The notes beneath the pieces are model-generated. The model did no database searches, was not told where the DNA came from, and was given only the letters and a program-made list of their open reading frames with translations. This document shows positions 14,833 through 22,452 of a stretch of 41,435 nt of DNA, piece after piece. Within the stretch, counting starts at the first letter, position 1; every line of letters starts with the position of its first letter. A program made the translations under genes and the position numbers. The DNA is from a virus: IMG/VR virus record IMGVR_UViG_3300010885_067782, positions 1-41,435 of that record; one strand, written 5' to 3'.

Positions 14833-16290
14833 TTAAAATACAGCGACGTCGTTTAATCTGGCGAATCTCACCGCATCTGACCAGTCGTTTACCAGAGGTT
14901 CACCACGAATATTCATACTGGTATTCAGCAATACTGCACATCCTGTGCGTTGATGCCAGGCTTCAAGTATAGTTCTGATGATACTTGGATTATCGTAGTT
15001 CACTGTCTGTACTCTGCTGGTATTGTCCACATGACATATGGCTGGATACTTGTCAGGTTCCAGACAGGGCAGTGCATATTGCATGAAATCGTGACGATTG
15101 TCACTGATATCGAAGTAGAAATGAGCATGTTCGGCCAACACCACTGGTGCGAACGGTCTGAATGGCTGTCGTCTTTTGATACGATTCACACGGTTTTTAA
15201 CATCAGGACCACGTGGATCTGCCAATATGCTGCGATTGCCCAGAGCTCTGGGGCCATACTCTGCCGCACCATTGGCGATGCCTATGACTTCTCCAGCTTC
15301 CAAACGATCAATCACTGCTGTGACATCCACTGGACGACGGATATTATGTCCCAGATAGGCATGTGTCAATTTGACTGGCTTCTGCATCTTGTATAACACA
15401 GCACCCATGCTGAGTCCAGCATCACCAGGATTGGGCGGCACATAAACCCGTTTGAACAGACCCTGTTTGATCACATTATTGTTGGCCACACAATTCAATG
15501 CACAGCCGCCACTGAGTACCAGGTTGGTGGTATTGGTAAATTTTCTAAAACATTTGACAGTTTCTAACAGATATTCTTCATACATCAACTGGGCACTGGC
15601 TGCTACATCTTCTGCTCGCCAATCTCTCCAATCGATCAGGCTCTTTATGCCCATGTGCATGTTGTATCTGACATCTATGATGGGTGGATGCCAGTGATTG
15701 AACAGCATGATTTTTAGTTCGTCCACATGCTTGGGTTCACCAAAAGCAGCCATGCCCATGGTGATGTATTCTTCCTCATTGGGTTTGAGACCGATGGCAT
15801 GTGTGATGGCTGTGTAGAATAAACCCATGCTGTCTGGATATGTGCTCTGCCATCTGCATGTCAGCTTGTGGCCTGAACCTTCCCATACGCTGGTAGTAGC
15901 CAGTTCACCGATGGCATCCACCACCACGATCATGGCATTATTATAGCCACTGGTGTAATATCCCAGGGCAGCATGAGCACCATGGTGTGGCACGGTTTCT
16001 ATTTTCACATCGGTGATACCATGTTTGGCCAGATACTTTTTAGGGCTGTTGAACAATGGCCGTTCACCGCTACGCAGACGACGTAGTGCTTTACTCCAGG
16101 CTATCTCTGGCCAGATTATGCTGTCTGGTTTGCCACGAGCGTACACATCTTCCAGCAGTGCTATGTTGAGATCACTATCATTTTTCTTACGGCTATATCG
16201 TTCAGCATGGGCTGCAAACAGTATGTTGTCTGAGTCAGACAGGCACACACTTGCGTCATGGTTTAGCGCATTTACACCCAGATAAAGCAT
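14833..16290 (-). CDS. carbamoyltransferase (NodU/TobZ/CmcH family)
   Basis: 485 residues from ATG 16290 (a GTG precedes it). The N-terminal Kae1-like domain shows LGVNALNHDASVCL, VPHHGAHAALGYY and VVVDAIGELATTSVW. LSGGCALNCVANN, PPNPGDAGLSMGAVLY and YGPRALGNRSILADPR are signature blocks of the O-carbamoyltransferase family, which transfers carbamoyl from carbamoyl phosphate via carbamoyl-AMP to a hydroxyl. Targets in the family include sugars and antibiotics; phage members are also linked to modified DNA bases. The neighbouring epimerase favours sugar, but a DNA target cannot be excluded. Confidence 0.92.
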   Translation of the reverse strand: MLYLGVNALNHDASVCLSDSDNILFAAHAERYSRKKNDSDLNIALLEDVYARGKPDSIIWPEIAWSKALRRLRSGERPLFNSPKKYLAKHGITDVKIETVPHHGAHAALGYYTSGYNNAMIVVVDAIGELATTSVWEGSGHKLTCRWQSTYPDSMGLFYTAITHAIGLKPNEEEYITMGMAAFGEPKHVDELKIMLFNHWHPPIIDVRYNMHMGIKSLIDWRDWRAEDVAASAQLMYEEYLLETVKCFRKFTNTTNLVLSGGCALNCVANNNVIKQGLFKRVYVPPNPGDAGLSMGAVLYKMQKPVKLTHAYLGHNIRRPVDVTAVIDRLEAGEVIGIANGAAEYGPRALGNRSILADPRGPDVKNRVNRIKRRQPFRPFAPVVLAEHAHFYFDISDNRHDFMQYALPCLEPDKYPAICHVDNTSRVQTVNYDNPSIIRTILEAWHQRTGCAVLLNTSMNIRGEPLVNDWSDAVRFARLNDVAVF

Positions 16291-16299
16291 CACATACTC

Positions 16300-16404
16300 T
16301 CAGTAGATAAAGGGATCTTGCTTACGTAACTTTTCTAACATTTTTCTACGTTTATAGCGAGTATAAAAGGAGTAAAAGTAATTATAAATTCGTTTAAACA
16401 TCAT
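16300..16404 (-). CDS. 34-residue basic peptide
   Basis: Two adjacent ATGs (16404 and 16401) start a short frame that overlaps the stop of the fibre gene (ATGA) and ends 7 nt before the carbamoyltransferase start region. The product is rich in Tyr, Lys and Arg (YNYFYSFYTRYKRRK). It fills an otherwise empty 107-nt gap and is positioned as a coupled gene. No function is assigned. Confidence 0.5.
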   Translation of the reverse strand: MMFKRIYNYFYSFYTRYKRRKMLEKLRKQDPFIY

Positions 16405-17576
16405 ATGACCTTTTGCCAGCTGTTGCCACCCAGGCATTTGTATATACTTTGCCCATTATTGATGATGGCTATTTCACCAGGTTCACCTATGTTCTCTGGA
16501 ATACGATCTGCGGCTCTGATCAACAACCCAGCTATCCTGACTTTACCCAGCAACTCCACTTCTCCAGTGGTCTTGAGTCTGATCTGGTCTGTGTTGTTGG
16601 TACCCAGCGATACATCAGTGGTACGAGTGCTGCCAGCAAACATGGTGCGTTGTGCTGATTTAACCAGACTAAACTCAGCATCCTGATCCCAAACACTCAG
16701 GGCGCCGGCTGCTTCTTCTGTATTGATGCCCACTCTGCTATCAGATACAACCAAAGTGTCATTCATCATGGCCTGGCCACTCACTGTCAATTCAGTGAGA
16801 TTGCCCACTCGGCGTAGATTGCTGTTTACTATCTGTGGACCCAATGTGTCGGCTGACAATACACTGCGGCCATCCGATACGATTTGTTTGTTGGCTAGAT
16901 CTATATCTTGCTGATTGTTTTTTGTGATAAGTTTGTCAGTGACTGCGGTGATATAATCAGTGAGTGCTGGACTATCAGTTATTTTTCCAGCGATATCCAG
17001 GATGCCTTCCACAGTGATGTTGTTGGTAAATGTGTTATCAGCAATCAGCAGATTCTGTGCTGTTATGTTATCTGTGATGATCACGCCATCAGGATTCACA
17101 GTCAATTGAACACGATCAGCTTGATCGCTGATACCAGTGCTGGAAAAATCTCGGATCGTACCAGAGGTAATATTATTTTGACTTACCGTGAATCCGGTAA
17201 AATTCATGCTCTCATGTGGTATGCTACCAGGGGGAAATGTGTAATGTTGTACCACGCCGGCCAGTTGTTCTGCCACAGCACTACGTATGAGTGTGGTTAG
17301 ATCTATCTGGGCCATCTGTTCATTGACTTGTTTGGCACTCAGTTGCAATACATGGTCGGTGATTATGCTGCTGACTATGTGTGTGATTTCCGATTCCAAG
17401 TTGCGTTTACTGGTGATGTTATCCAGTATGCGAGTACTGGTATTGGCTACCATGGCACCGATATGTGTTTCCATCTGTTCAGTGATGATCTTACCCAAGT
17501 CAACAGCTGATAGTTTTTCATTTATCAGTGACTTTATGGTATTATTGATGTGTTCTTCTAGATTTAGTTCTATCAA
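16401..17576 (-). CDS. phage fibre-like structural protein
   Basis: 391 residues from a TTG start with GAGG 5 nt upstream, overlapping the preceding gene (TTGA). The N-terminal 120 residues are helical (INNTIKSLINEKLSAVDLGK). The central part is a repetitive beta region (ITSGTIRDFSSTGISDQADR, IITDNITAQNLLIADN, NITVEGILDIAGKI). The end resembles fibre head modules (VGINTEEAAGALSV, RTTDVSLGTNNTDQIRL, GEPGEIAIINNGQSIYKCLG). This suits a trimeric tail or whisker fibre. The adhesin target is not predictable. Confidence 0.7.
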   Translation of the reverse strand: MIELNLEEHINNTIKSLINEKLSAVDLGKIITEQMETHIGAMVANTSTRILDNITSKRNLESEITHIVSSIITDHVLQLSAKQVNEQMAQIDLTTLIRSAVAEQLAGVVQHYTFPPGSIPHESMNFTGFTVSQNNITSGTIRDFSSTGISDQADRVQLTVNPDGVIITDNITAQNLLIADNTFTNNITVEGILDIAGKITDSPALTDYITAVTDKLITKNNQQDIDLANKQIVSDGRSVLSADTLGPQIVNSNLRRVGNLTELTVSGQAMMNDTLVVSDSRVGINTEEAAGALSVWDQDAEFSLVKSAQRTMFAGSTRTTDVSLGTNNTDQIRLKTTGEVELLGKVRIAGLLIRAADRIPENIGEPGEIAIINNGQSIYKCLGGNSWQKVI

Positions 17577-18283
17577 GGAAACCTCATGGCGATTATGTGT
17601 TCGTAGTGTTTCTTATAGAAACCACGATAGATCAGATTCTTCTGAATCACATAATCCATACCTGACAAATCACTCGCATATTTTGCCAGTTGTTTGAAAT
17701 ACATGGTACGACGCATTTCAGGACCCAACACAATCAGATTAGCATGGTTTTCTATCATGTATATATAGTTCTGCCAATTCTGTTGACTATTTTTGTCCCA
17801 TAGGTTTTGATCGATCACCACAAACTTGTGTTTTTCCTGATGAGTGGTAGCTTCTATCTGGCTGCGTTTGTGTGGAGCAGTGTTTTTATAATCCTGCAAT
17901 GTGGTGATTACATAACCCTGTGTGCTGGCTTTGAGTTCGGCTAGACGATCACGTTGGTCCTGTTCTGTATCTGCGTATGTGAGATACTCATCCAGTGCCA
18001 GACACAAGTCTGCTGGTTCAGGAAGATCTGCCAGTGAGTCGATGAATGTGGCTGTGCTTTTCCACAGTGCTTTTACTTCTGCACTGGCTACCACATAACA
18101 ATCATAATGTTTTTCGTAATATAATAACAGAGGATTGAAGCTGGGAAATACTATGCTACGAGGTATATAATTCAGTGTCTGAATAGTCTTGTTGATAATG
18201 TCGGACTTGGATTCAGATTGCTCTATCCATTTGGCCAGGTCTGCAATTTGCTGGATTTGTATCCAGTACTGATCATCTTTCAT
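17573..18283 (-). CDS. unknown protein coupled to the fibre gene
   Basis: 236 residues, preceded by AGGAATCGGA. The fold looks alpha/beta, with strands IPRSIVFPSFNPLLLYYE, CYVVASAEVKALW, GYVITTLQDY, KFVVIDQNLWD and NLIVLGPEMRRTMY. This could be a Rossmann-like domain, but no cofactor loop is clear. Overlap with the fibre gene hints at a role in fibre assembly or modification. No family is recognised. Confidence 0.55.
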   Translation of the reverse strand: MKDDQYWIQIQQIADLAKWIEQSESKSDIINKTIQTLNYIPRSIVFPSFNPLLLYYEKHYDCYVVASAEVKALWKSTATFIDSLADLPEPADLCLALDEYLTYADTEQDQRDRLAELKASTQGYVITTLQDYKNTAPHKRSQIEATTHQEKHKFVVIDQNLWDKNSQQNWQNYIYMIENHANLIVLGPEMRRTMYFKQLAKYASDLSGMDYVIQKNLIYRGFYKKHYEHIIAMRFP

Positions 18284-18294
18284 TCCGATTCCTA

Positions 18295-18328
18295 TTCACG
18301 TGAAATATTTAGCAGAAATCACGTGATT
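18295..18328. repeat. two CACGTG palindromes
   Basis: TTCACGTGAA (18295-18304) and AATCACGTGATT (18317-18328) are each perfect palindromes; TCACGTGA is shared, so the pair can also fold as a hairpin. They fill the gap between 18283 and 18327 and could be an operator or a transcript-end structure. Confidence 0.5.
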
Positions 18329-18518
18329 AGTTAACTAGTATACCCAATTCTTTTAATTCGTCATGTAATACGAAGTCTTCAGGTATCTGCATACTCTGAC
18401 CAGATTTGATTATTTTGACTATTTTGTCTATCTCTTGAGGAGTCATAGCTGTGCATTTTTTAAAGGCTGCGCGAACCTTGCTCCAGTCGATGTTACCCTT
18501 GTATCCAATAATCAGCAT
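18327..18518 (-). CDS. 63-residue unknown protein
   Basis: Starts at ATG 18518 with AGGAG at 8 nt and has its own promoter. The sequence is helical and mixed-charge: YKGNIDWSKVRAAFKKCTAM, then TPQEIDKIVKIIKSG and a C-terminal VLHDELKELGILVN. It may be a small regulatory or RNA-binding protein, but no motif proves it. Confidence 0.6.
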   Translation of the reverse strand: MLIIGYKGNIDWSKVRAAFKKCTAMTPQEIDKIVKIIKSGQSMQIPEDFVLHDELKELGILVN

Positions 18519-18538
18519 AGTGCTTACTCCTAGTATCG

Positions 18539-18567
18539 ATGATACTAAGAAATAGGACAGTTGTCAA
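18539..18567 (-). promoter_or_regulatory. sigma70-like promoter of the 18518 gene
   Basis: Minus strand: TTGACA (18567-18562), 17-nt spacer, TATCAT (18544-18539). The -35 overlaps the stop of the lipoprotein gene. Confidence 0.6.
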
Positions 18568-19253
18568 TTAAAATAATAACGACCATTGATAATTTTCACA
18601 TCCACAGGCATGTGTGTCTGTTCGAATATCTGATAGCCTGCTCGCAACTGCTGCCAGAAGTCAGCGTGTTCACCTGACAAATCCGCACCGAAACCCATGC
18701 GTCGGGGATAGATTTGCAACTGTATACTCGACTGTCCAGCCTGGAAAGCATCACGCATCACAGCATACAGATCCTGCATGGGACCATCTTTGATGGCATA
18801 ACAGCCGATACTGCTGCAACCACCATGTACCATCAGTGCGCTACCTGAACGACGATGATAACGATCAAACTGATTGGGATAACCAGTGTCGAAGCTGAGC
18901 CACTCTCTGCTACCTGGATTCATCTGATAGGGTTTTACTTCATAAAAACCTTCAGGAGCCTGACGGTCACCCTCACGTTTCTTAGGGCCCAGCTCTCCAC
19001 TAAACTTGCAGATTTCAAAGGTGGCTACCAGCACATAGCTGTTGCCCTTTTGTTTCCACAGTTCCAGTTCATGCTCTGCTTTGAAGATACGCAACAGCAC
19101 TGGTGCATTGGTGGCCACACCAGCGTCATTCGTCCTGCTGAACATCCAAGCTGATTGTGGTGCTGAGCTGCGATAGGTGCTGCGTGGCTGATCAGGAACC
19201 GTGTGAGTACAGGCTGTGAGCAGCAATAATACCAACGATGCGAGTAATTTCAT
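18564..19253 (-). CDS. lipoprotein with YafK/YkuD-type L,D-transpeptidase domain
   Basis: 229 residues. A lipoprotein signal peptide ends in lipobox LTAC (Cys15). The catalytic domain begins near residue 50 (VLLRIFKAEHELELWKQKG, ATFEICKFSGELGPK). The signature HGGCSSIGC places His143 and catalytic Cys151 as in YkuD-fold enzymes. The insert GDRQAPEGFYEVKPYQMNPG is characteristic of the YafK/DpaA branch. That branch includes an enzyme that cuts lipoprotein-peptidoglycan links, so the phage protein may act on envelope tethering during lysis; this is inference. The ATG overlaps the upstream stop (ATGA). Confidence 0.85.
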   Translation of the reverse strand: MKLLASLVLLLLTACTHTVPDQPRSTYRSSAPQSAWMFSRTNDAGVATNAPVLLRIFKAEHELELWKQKGNSYVLVATFEICKFSGELGPKKREGDRQAPEGFYEVKPYQMNPGSREWLSFDTGYPNQFDRYHRRSGSALMVHGGCSSIGCYAIKDGPMQDLYAVMRDAFQAGQSSIQLQIYPRRMGFGADLSGEHADFWQQLRAGYQIFEQTHMPVDVKIINGRYYFN

Positions 19254-20023
19254 GTCCAGAGACTTCTGCGTACCTTGATGATTTTCATCAACATTAGTTC
19301 ATCTTCTTTTTCATACTGCTCTTCGATCTCACGAAGTTTAGTAAACGCTGTGTCACTTTCTGTGATCTGTTCAGGTGTGACATCCTCGGTCTTTTGTTTC
19401 CAACTATGAGGATACTTTGAACAGTAGGCAGTCCAGCCGCTTGCTTCGTGTGGGTCAGGTCTGGTAGGGCGCGACTTGGCCCAGTCATAGACCAGCTTGA
19501 CTTCTCTGGCACTGTTAGCTTGGGTGTCAGCGCGACTGTATTCGTCCAGTTCAGGGCTGTCCAGACCCATTTCCCATTCCAGGTACTTGAGTCCCAGTTC
19601 TGGACAACGACCGTTTCGCCACTCAGCGTTCTCTACCTCATCACTGCCACACCACATGTGCTTGTATGCCAGCTCTATCTCCACATAGTCGATGATGGCA
19701 TTGGCCAGTGCGGTGAGGATGCGTTCATCCGTGTCACAGTATTCACCCACTGGACAATCGGTACGCAAAACATGTGTGCGACGTAAGAAGCGATTGCGGA
19801 TATAATAACGGGTATTGTAATAAGGAGCAGTGACAAACTCGTACACTGCTACGATCCAGTCTGGCAGCGTCTCAGTGAGGAACCAACCTACTGGATGTTC
19901 CCGACGGATGCGAGCGTTGATCTCGTCCCACTCGCCCAATCCTGCCCACTTGGGTTTATCGATACCAAATCGCTGGCGTAGTGCTTCCACCCACTCGCTA
20001 TCGCCCAGATAAAGTCTAGACAT
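19250..20023 (-). CDS. unknown acidic protein
   Basis: 257 residues from ATG 20023; a longer start would run into the tRNA. Only a weak AAGGG precedes it. The protein is rich in Trp, Tyr, Glu and Arg (WAGLGEWDEINARIRREHPV, DWIVAVYEFVTAPYYNTRY) with no hydrophobic helix. It precedes the L,D-transpeptidase gene and overlaps it by 4 nt. No family is recognised. Confidence 0.6.
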   Translation of the reverse strand: MSRLYLGDSEWVEALRQRFGIDKPKWAGLGEWDEINARIRREHPVGWFLTETLPDWIVAVYEFVTAPYYNTRYYIRNRFLRRTHVLRTDCPVGEYCDTDERILTALANAIIDYVEIELAYKHMWCGSDEVENAEWRNGRCPELGLKYLEWEMGLDSPELDEYSRADTQANSAREVKLVYDWAKSRPTRPDPHEASGWTAYCSKYPHSWKQKTEDVTPEQITESDTAFTKLREIEEQYEKEDELMLMKIIKVRRSLWT

Positions 20024-20042
20024 AATTGCCCTTTGTGTGTTA

Positions 20043-20117
20043 TGGTGCCCCATGACCGACTTGAACGATCATCTGCCGCTTACAAGGCGGCTGCATCTCC
20101 ATTTATGCTTATGGGGC
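20043..20117 (-). tRNA. trnT: tRNA-Thr (anticodon UGU)
   Basis: Reading the minus strand: 7-bp acceptor GCCCCAT/ATGGGGC, D-stem GCAT/ATGC with GG in the loop, anticodon stem GCCGC/GCGGC, loop CTTGTAA (anticodon TGT, codon ACA), variable AGAT, T-stem GATCG/CGGTC with loop TTCAAGT, discriminator A, encoded CCA. All stems pair. Position 8 is A instead of the near-universal T, which is odd. It lies between two genes and is probably cut from their transcript. Confidence 0.93.
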
Positions 20118-20123
20118 ATATAA

Positions 20124-20501
20124 TTAGTCATCTAAGATTTGGCCTTCCACTGGAACAGTGTGCTTGACACCATCCCACTGTAGATTTACTTTAGCAGATT
20201 CCCGACAAAAGTCAATGACTAAATCATAAAACTCGTTCAGTTCACCACCAAATTGACCACGCAAGCTCTGGGCTAAACCAGTAGCCTTGTCCCAATCACC
20301 ACCCTTGTATGTTTTGATCATTTCTTCATGCATCTCTTTAAAGAATGGCAAAGTACTTATCTCTGAAATGTTCACTGTTTCCACAACAGCATACAATGTC
20401 AGAGGTTGGGCCATCTTGGGCTGCATAACAGTATCCAGTTCCAATACTGTATACTTTTCTTTGAGTTTTTGTGCTACTTCGCTGTCAAAAATAATATTCA
20501 T
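20124..20501 (-). CDS. conserved phage protein of unknown function
   Basis: 125 residues, beginning MNIIFDSEVAQKLKEKYTVL, then ELDTVMQPKMAQPLTLYAVV and ISTLPFFKEMHEEMIKTYKG. From memory this pattern matches a conserved unknown protein of T4-like cyanophages, which would support phage ancestry; it should be checked. The start codon lies 6 nt behind a near-consensus -10 box, so the mRNA is predicted to be leaderless. tRNA-Thr follows immediately. Confidence 0.75.
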   Translation of the reverse strand: MNIIFDSEVAQKLKEKYTVLELDTVMQPKMAQPLTLYAVVETVNISEISTLPFFKEMHEEMIKTYKGGDWDKATGLAQSLRGQFGGELNEFYDLVIDFCRESAKVNLQWDGVKHTVPVEGQILDD

Positions 20502-20507
20502 GGTATC

Positions 20508-20536
20508 ATTATATATAATTATTATGGTAACGTCAA
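20508..20536 (-). promoter_or_regulatory. sigma70-like promoter, leaderless geometry
   Basis: Minus strand: TTGACG (20536-20531), 17-nt spacer, TATAAT (20513-20508), 6 nt to ATG 20501. The same short gap must carry the + strand promoter for the phosphoesterase at 20546; no good + strand -35 is seen. Confidence 0.7.
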
Positions 20537-20545
20537 GAAAAAACC

Positions 20546-21328
20546 ATGCATTTTGATTTAATAAGCGATCTACACATAGACTTTTGGCCTGAGTCAGAAC
20601 AGATAGATTTCAACGGCCTAGGTACCAGTTTGCTTGCTGTAGTGGCAGGCGACATCAGCATGGATTGGCAAAAGAGCTATGATAAACTGGTGGAATTGGG
20701 TCAGTATTATCGCCATGTGATCTTTGTGGACGGCAATCACGAACATGCCGAAGACCGTAATAACATAATGAAGAACTGTGCTGATTTTTATGAAAAAATC
20801 AGGCATCTGGACAATGTCACATATCTGCATCATCGTAGCAGTATCATACTGGATGACACTGCCTTCATTGGTTGCAACGGTTGGTGGACATTCGATTATG
20901 GTCAGCCAGAATTCAGCCAGGAAGAATGTTGGCAGAGATTGCTGGCCGAGTCAGATGACGAAATGTTCCAAGCAGAGGTCATGCGCTGTGCAGAACTGGA
21001 TGCTGAAAATCTGTGTATGCAAGTGCAAATTTTCAACAATGATCCCAGGATAAGGAACATCGTGATCGTCACACATACCGCACCGCTACAGCAGTTTGCT
21101 TTCATACCTGATCATCTGGCACCATATCACAAGGGTCGTGCTGGCAATAGTCGAATGATCAATGCACTACAATACAATCTGCACAACAAAGTCCGAGCCT
21201 GGTGCTTTGGTCACACTCATACTCGTTATGATGAAGTGATAAACGATATCAGATTCGTATGTCATCCCAGAGGTAGACCTGGTGAAAAATTACAGCAGGT
21301 CTATTATCCCAAACTGATAGAAGTTTAG
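20546..21328 (+). CDS. calcineurin-like metallophosphoesterase
   Basis: 260 residues, the only gene on the + strand right of 2703. Metal-site motifs in order: SDLHID (Asp8, His10), AGDIS, GNHEHAE, VTHTAP and FGHTHTRYD, giving the two-metal centre of this superfamily. A Trp-rich insert (NGWWTFDYGQ) lies mid-protein. Substrates range from nucleotides to cyclic nucleotides; because the phage also encodes an adenylate cyclase, a cAMP phosphodiesterase role is conceivable but unproven. Its stop overlaps the convergent clpS gene by 4 nt. Confidence 0.88.
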   Translation: MHFDLISDLHIDFWPESEQIDFNGLGTSLLAVVAGDISMDWQKSYDKLVELGQYYRHVIFVDGNHEHAEDRNNIMKNCADFYEKIRHLDNVTYLHHRSSIILDDTAFIGCNGWWTFDYGQPEFSQEECWQRLLAESDDEMFQAEVMRCAELDAENLCMQVQIFNNDPRIRNIVIVTHTAPLQQFAFIPDHLAPYHKGRAGNSRMINALQYNLHNKVRAWCFGHTHTRYDEVINDIRFVCHPRGRPGEKLQQVYYPKLIEV

Positions 21329-21639
21329 TCTTCTGGTTCCAGCTTGACATTCAGCGGGAAGTTGTTGCTACGTGCCAGCATGGTCACTTCCACAGCCTTG
21401 CTTTCAGCGATTTCGAATGGCAACACTGCCACGCTGGCATTGCCCTGCTCGTGGATTTTCATTGTCAGATCCATGGCACTTTTTTGATTATGGTCAAATA
21501 TTTCCATCAATACTGCGATGACGAAGTCCATGCTGGTTACATCATCATTGAGGAAAATAACACGATATCTGGGCGGTGGTGTCAGGTCCAGATTGGCGGT
21601 TACTTTGTTACGAACTTTGGTAGCTGTGTCTGTGCTCAT
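21325..21639 (-). CDS. clpS: ClpS adaptor protein
   Basis: 104 residues from ATG 21639 (ATG 21648 and GTG 21651 are possible earlier starts; RBS is weak for all). The ClpS core is clear: PPRYRVIFLNDDVTSMDFVI, VLMEIFDHNQKSA, MKIHEQGNASVAVLPFEIAE, then KAVEVTMLARSNNFPLNVKL. It contains the N-degron pocket Asn-Asp-Asp segment and the Met and His positions expected. ClpS delivers N-end-rule substrates to host ClpAP, so the phage copy could redirect host proteolysis. Confidence 0.93.
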   Translation of the reverse strand: MSTDTATKVRNKVTANLDLTPPPRYRVIFLNDDVTSMDFVIAVLMEIFDHNQKSAMDLTMKIHEQGNASVAVLPFEIAESKAVEVTMLARSNNFPLNVKLEPED

Positions 21640-21660
21640 GTTTCCCATCACTTATTTAAC

Positions 21661-21683
21661 ACAGCGGGCAAGATGCCCGCTGT
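21661..21683 (-). other. hairpin in the clpS leader
   Basis: Perfect 9-bp stem ACAGCGGGC/GCCCGCTGT with a 5-nt loop between hsp20 and clpS. It lacks a clear T-run on the minus strand. If the promoter at 21691-21718 is used, the hairpin forms the very 5' end of clpS mRNA; alternatively it ends hsp20 transcripts. Confidence 0.6.
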
Positions 21684-21690
21684 ATCTTCA

Positions 21691-21718
21691 ATTATAACAC
21701 ATCAGTTGATATATGCAA
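21691..21718 (-). promoter_or_regulatory. possible clpS promoter
   Basis: Minus strand: TTGCAT (21718-21713), 16-nt spacer, TATAAT (21696-21691), located partly inside the hsp20 3' end. Confidence 0.45.
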
Positions 21719-22130
21719 TAGCAATTTTTTGGGGTTTATCTTCTTCTGGAATATGTTGTTCCAGTTCGATGATCAGCATACCATTCTTTACTGTGGCACT
21801 CTTGACTTCCACATTGTCAGCCAATTGCCAACTGCGCTCGAATTTGCGAGTGGCGATACCACGGTACAGGAAGTTGTTTTCGTTAGGTGTACGAATCTCA
21901 CCTGTGACGCTCAACAATCCTTTGTGCAAGGTCACATCCAGATCTTCTTGCGTGAAACCAGCCACAGCCACTTCGATGCTGTAGTTGTTTTCTTCATTCT
22001 GGATGATGTTGTAGGGAGGGTAACCTGTGCTGTTGGTCACTGTGGTTGTGCTGTGTAGGCGATTGAAAATGTCATCAAAACCCACGCTTACACGGTGAAA
22101 GTCATGAAGTTGCTGTAGTAGATTAGTCAT
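21702..22130 (-). CDS. hsp20: small heat shock protein Hsp20
   Basis: 142 residues, preceded by AAGGAG. The alpha-crystallin domain is complete: YPPYNIIQNEENNYSIEVAV, AGFTQEDLDVTLHKGLLSV, FLYRGIATRKFERSWQLADN, and VKNGMLIIELE with the conserved Asn-Gly-x-Leu. It resembles IbpA-type chaperones. It would hold unfolded proteins during infection; Hsp20 genes are frequent in T4-like marine phages. Its leader carries two inverted repeats (22130-22155 and 22157-22192). Confidence 0.93.
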   Translation of the reverse strand: MTNLLQQLHDFHRVSVGFDDIFNRLHSTTTVTNSTGYPPYNIIQNEENNYSIEVAVAGFTQEDLDVTLHKGLLSVTGEIRTPNENNFLYRGIATRKFERSWQLADNVEVKSATVKNGMLIIELEQHIPEEDKPQKIAIAYIN

Positions 22131-22155
22131 TGCTTGTTTCTCCTTTTTTAAGCAA
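22130..22155 (-). promoter_or_regulatory. inverted repeat around the hsp20 RBS
   Basis: TTGCTT and AAGCAA (22150-22155 and 22130-22135) form a 6-bp stem that puts AAGGAG in a 14-nt loop and touches the ATG. The stem is weak, so it may melt with temperature or be chance. Confidence 0.35.
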
Positions 22156-22156
22156 G

Positions 22157-22192
22157 AATATCAGACAGCCCATTATGGCGCCGTCTAATATT
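22157..22192 (-). other. 13-bp hairpin between bS21 and hsp20
   Basis: Arms 22157-22169 and 22180-22192 pair over 13 bp, with two G-U pairs on the minus strand, around a 10-nt loop. It may end the bS21 transcript, or be a leader structure of hsp20; no T-run follows. Confidence 0.5.
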
Positions 22193-22209
22193 ATATATGC
22201 ATTCAGGTA

Positions 22210-22452
22210 TTAAAGTGCAATACCCTGTGTGCGTAAATCTTTAAGTTTTTTCTGCCAGCGTTTGGCAGCACGTGCCTTGGCCTTCTTACGTTTCTGGCTG
22301 GGGGTTTCAAAACGCTCGCGTTCGCGCAACGTCTGGAAAATACCATCACCCTGAACTAATTTCTTTAATTTTCTCAGTGCTTTGTTGACATCGTTGTTGT
22401 GGACTTCCACAAACAAACCTTTTTGTTTTAGATCTTCTACTTCGAAACTCAT
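22210..22452 (-). CDS. rpsU: ribosomal protein bS21
   Basis: 80 residues. Typical bS21 features are VEVHNNDVNKALRKLKKLV, then FQTLRERERFETPSQKRKKA and a basic helical end KARAAKRWQKKL. bS21 sits near the anti-Shine-Dalgarno end of 16S rRNA and affects initiation. Phage copies are known in some pelagic and huge phages and could bias ribosomes toward phage messages. The ATG directly abuts the upstream stop. Confidence 0.92.
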   Translation of the reverse strand: MSFEVEDLKQKGLFVEVHNNDVNKALRKLKKLVQGDGIFQTLRERERFETPSQKRKKAKARAAKRWQKKLKDLRTQGIAL

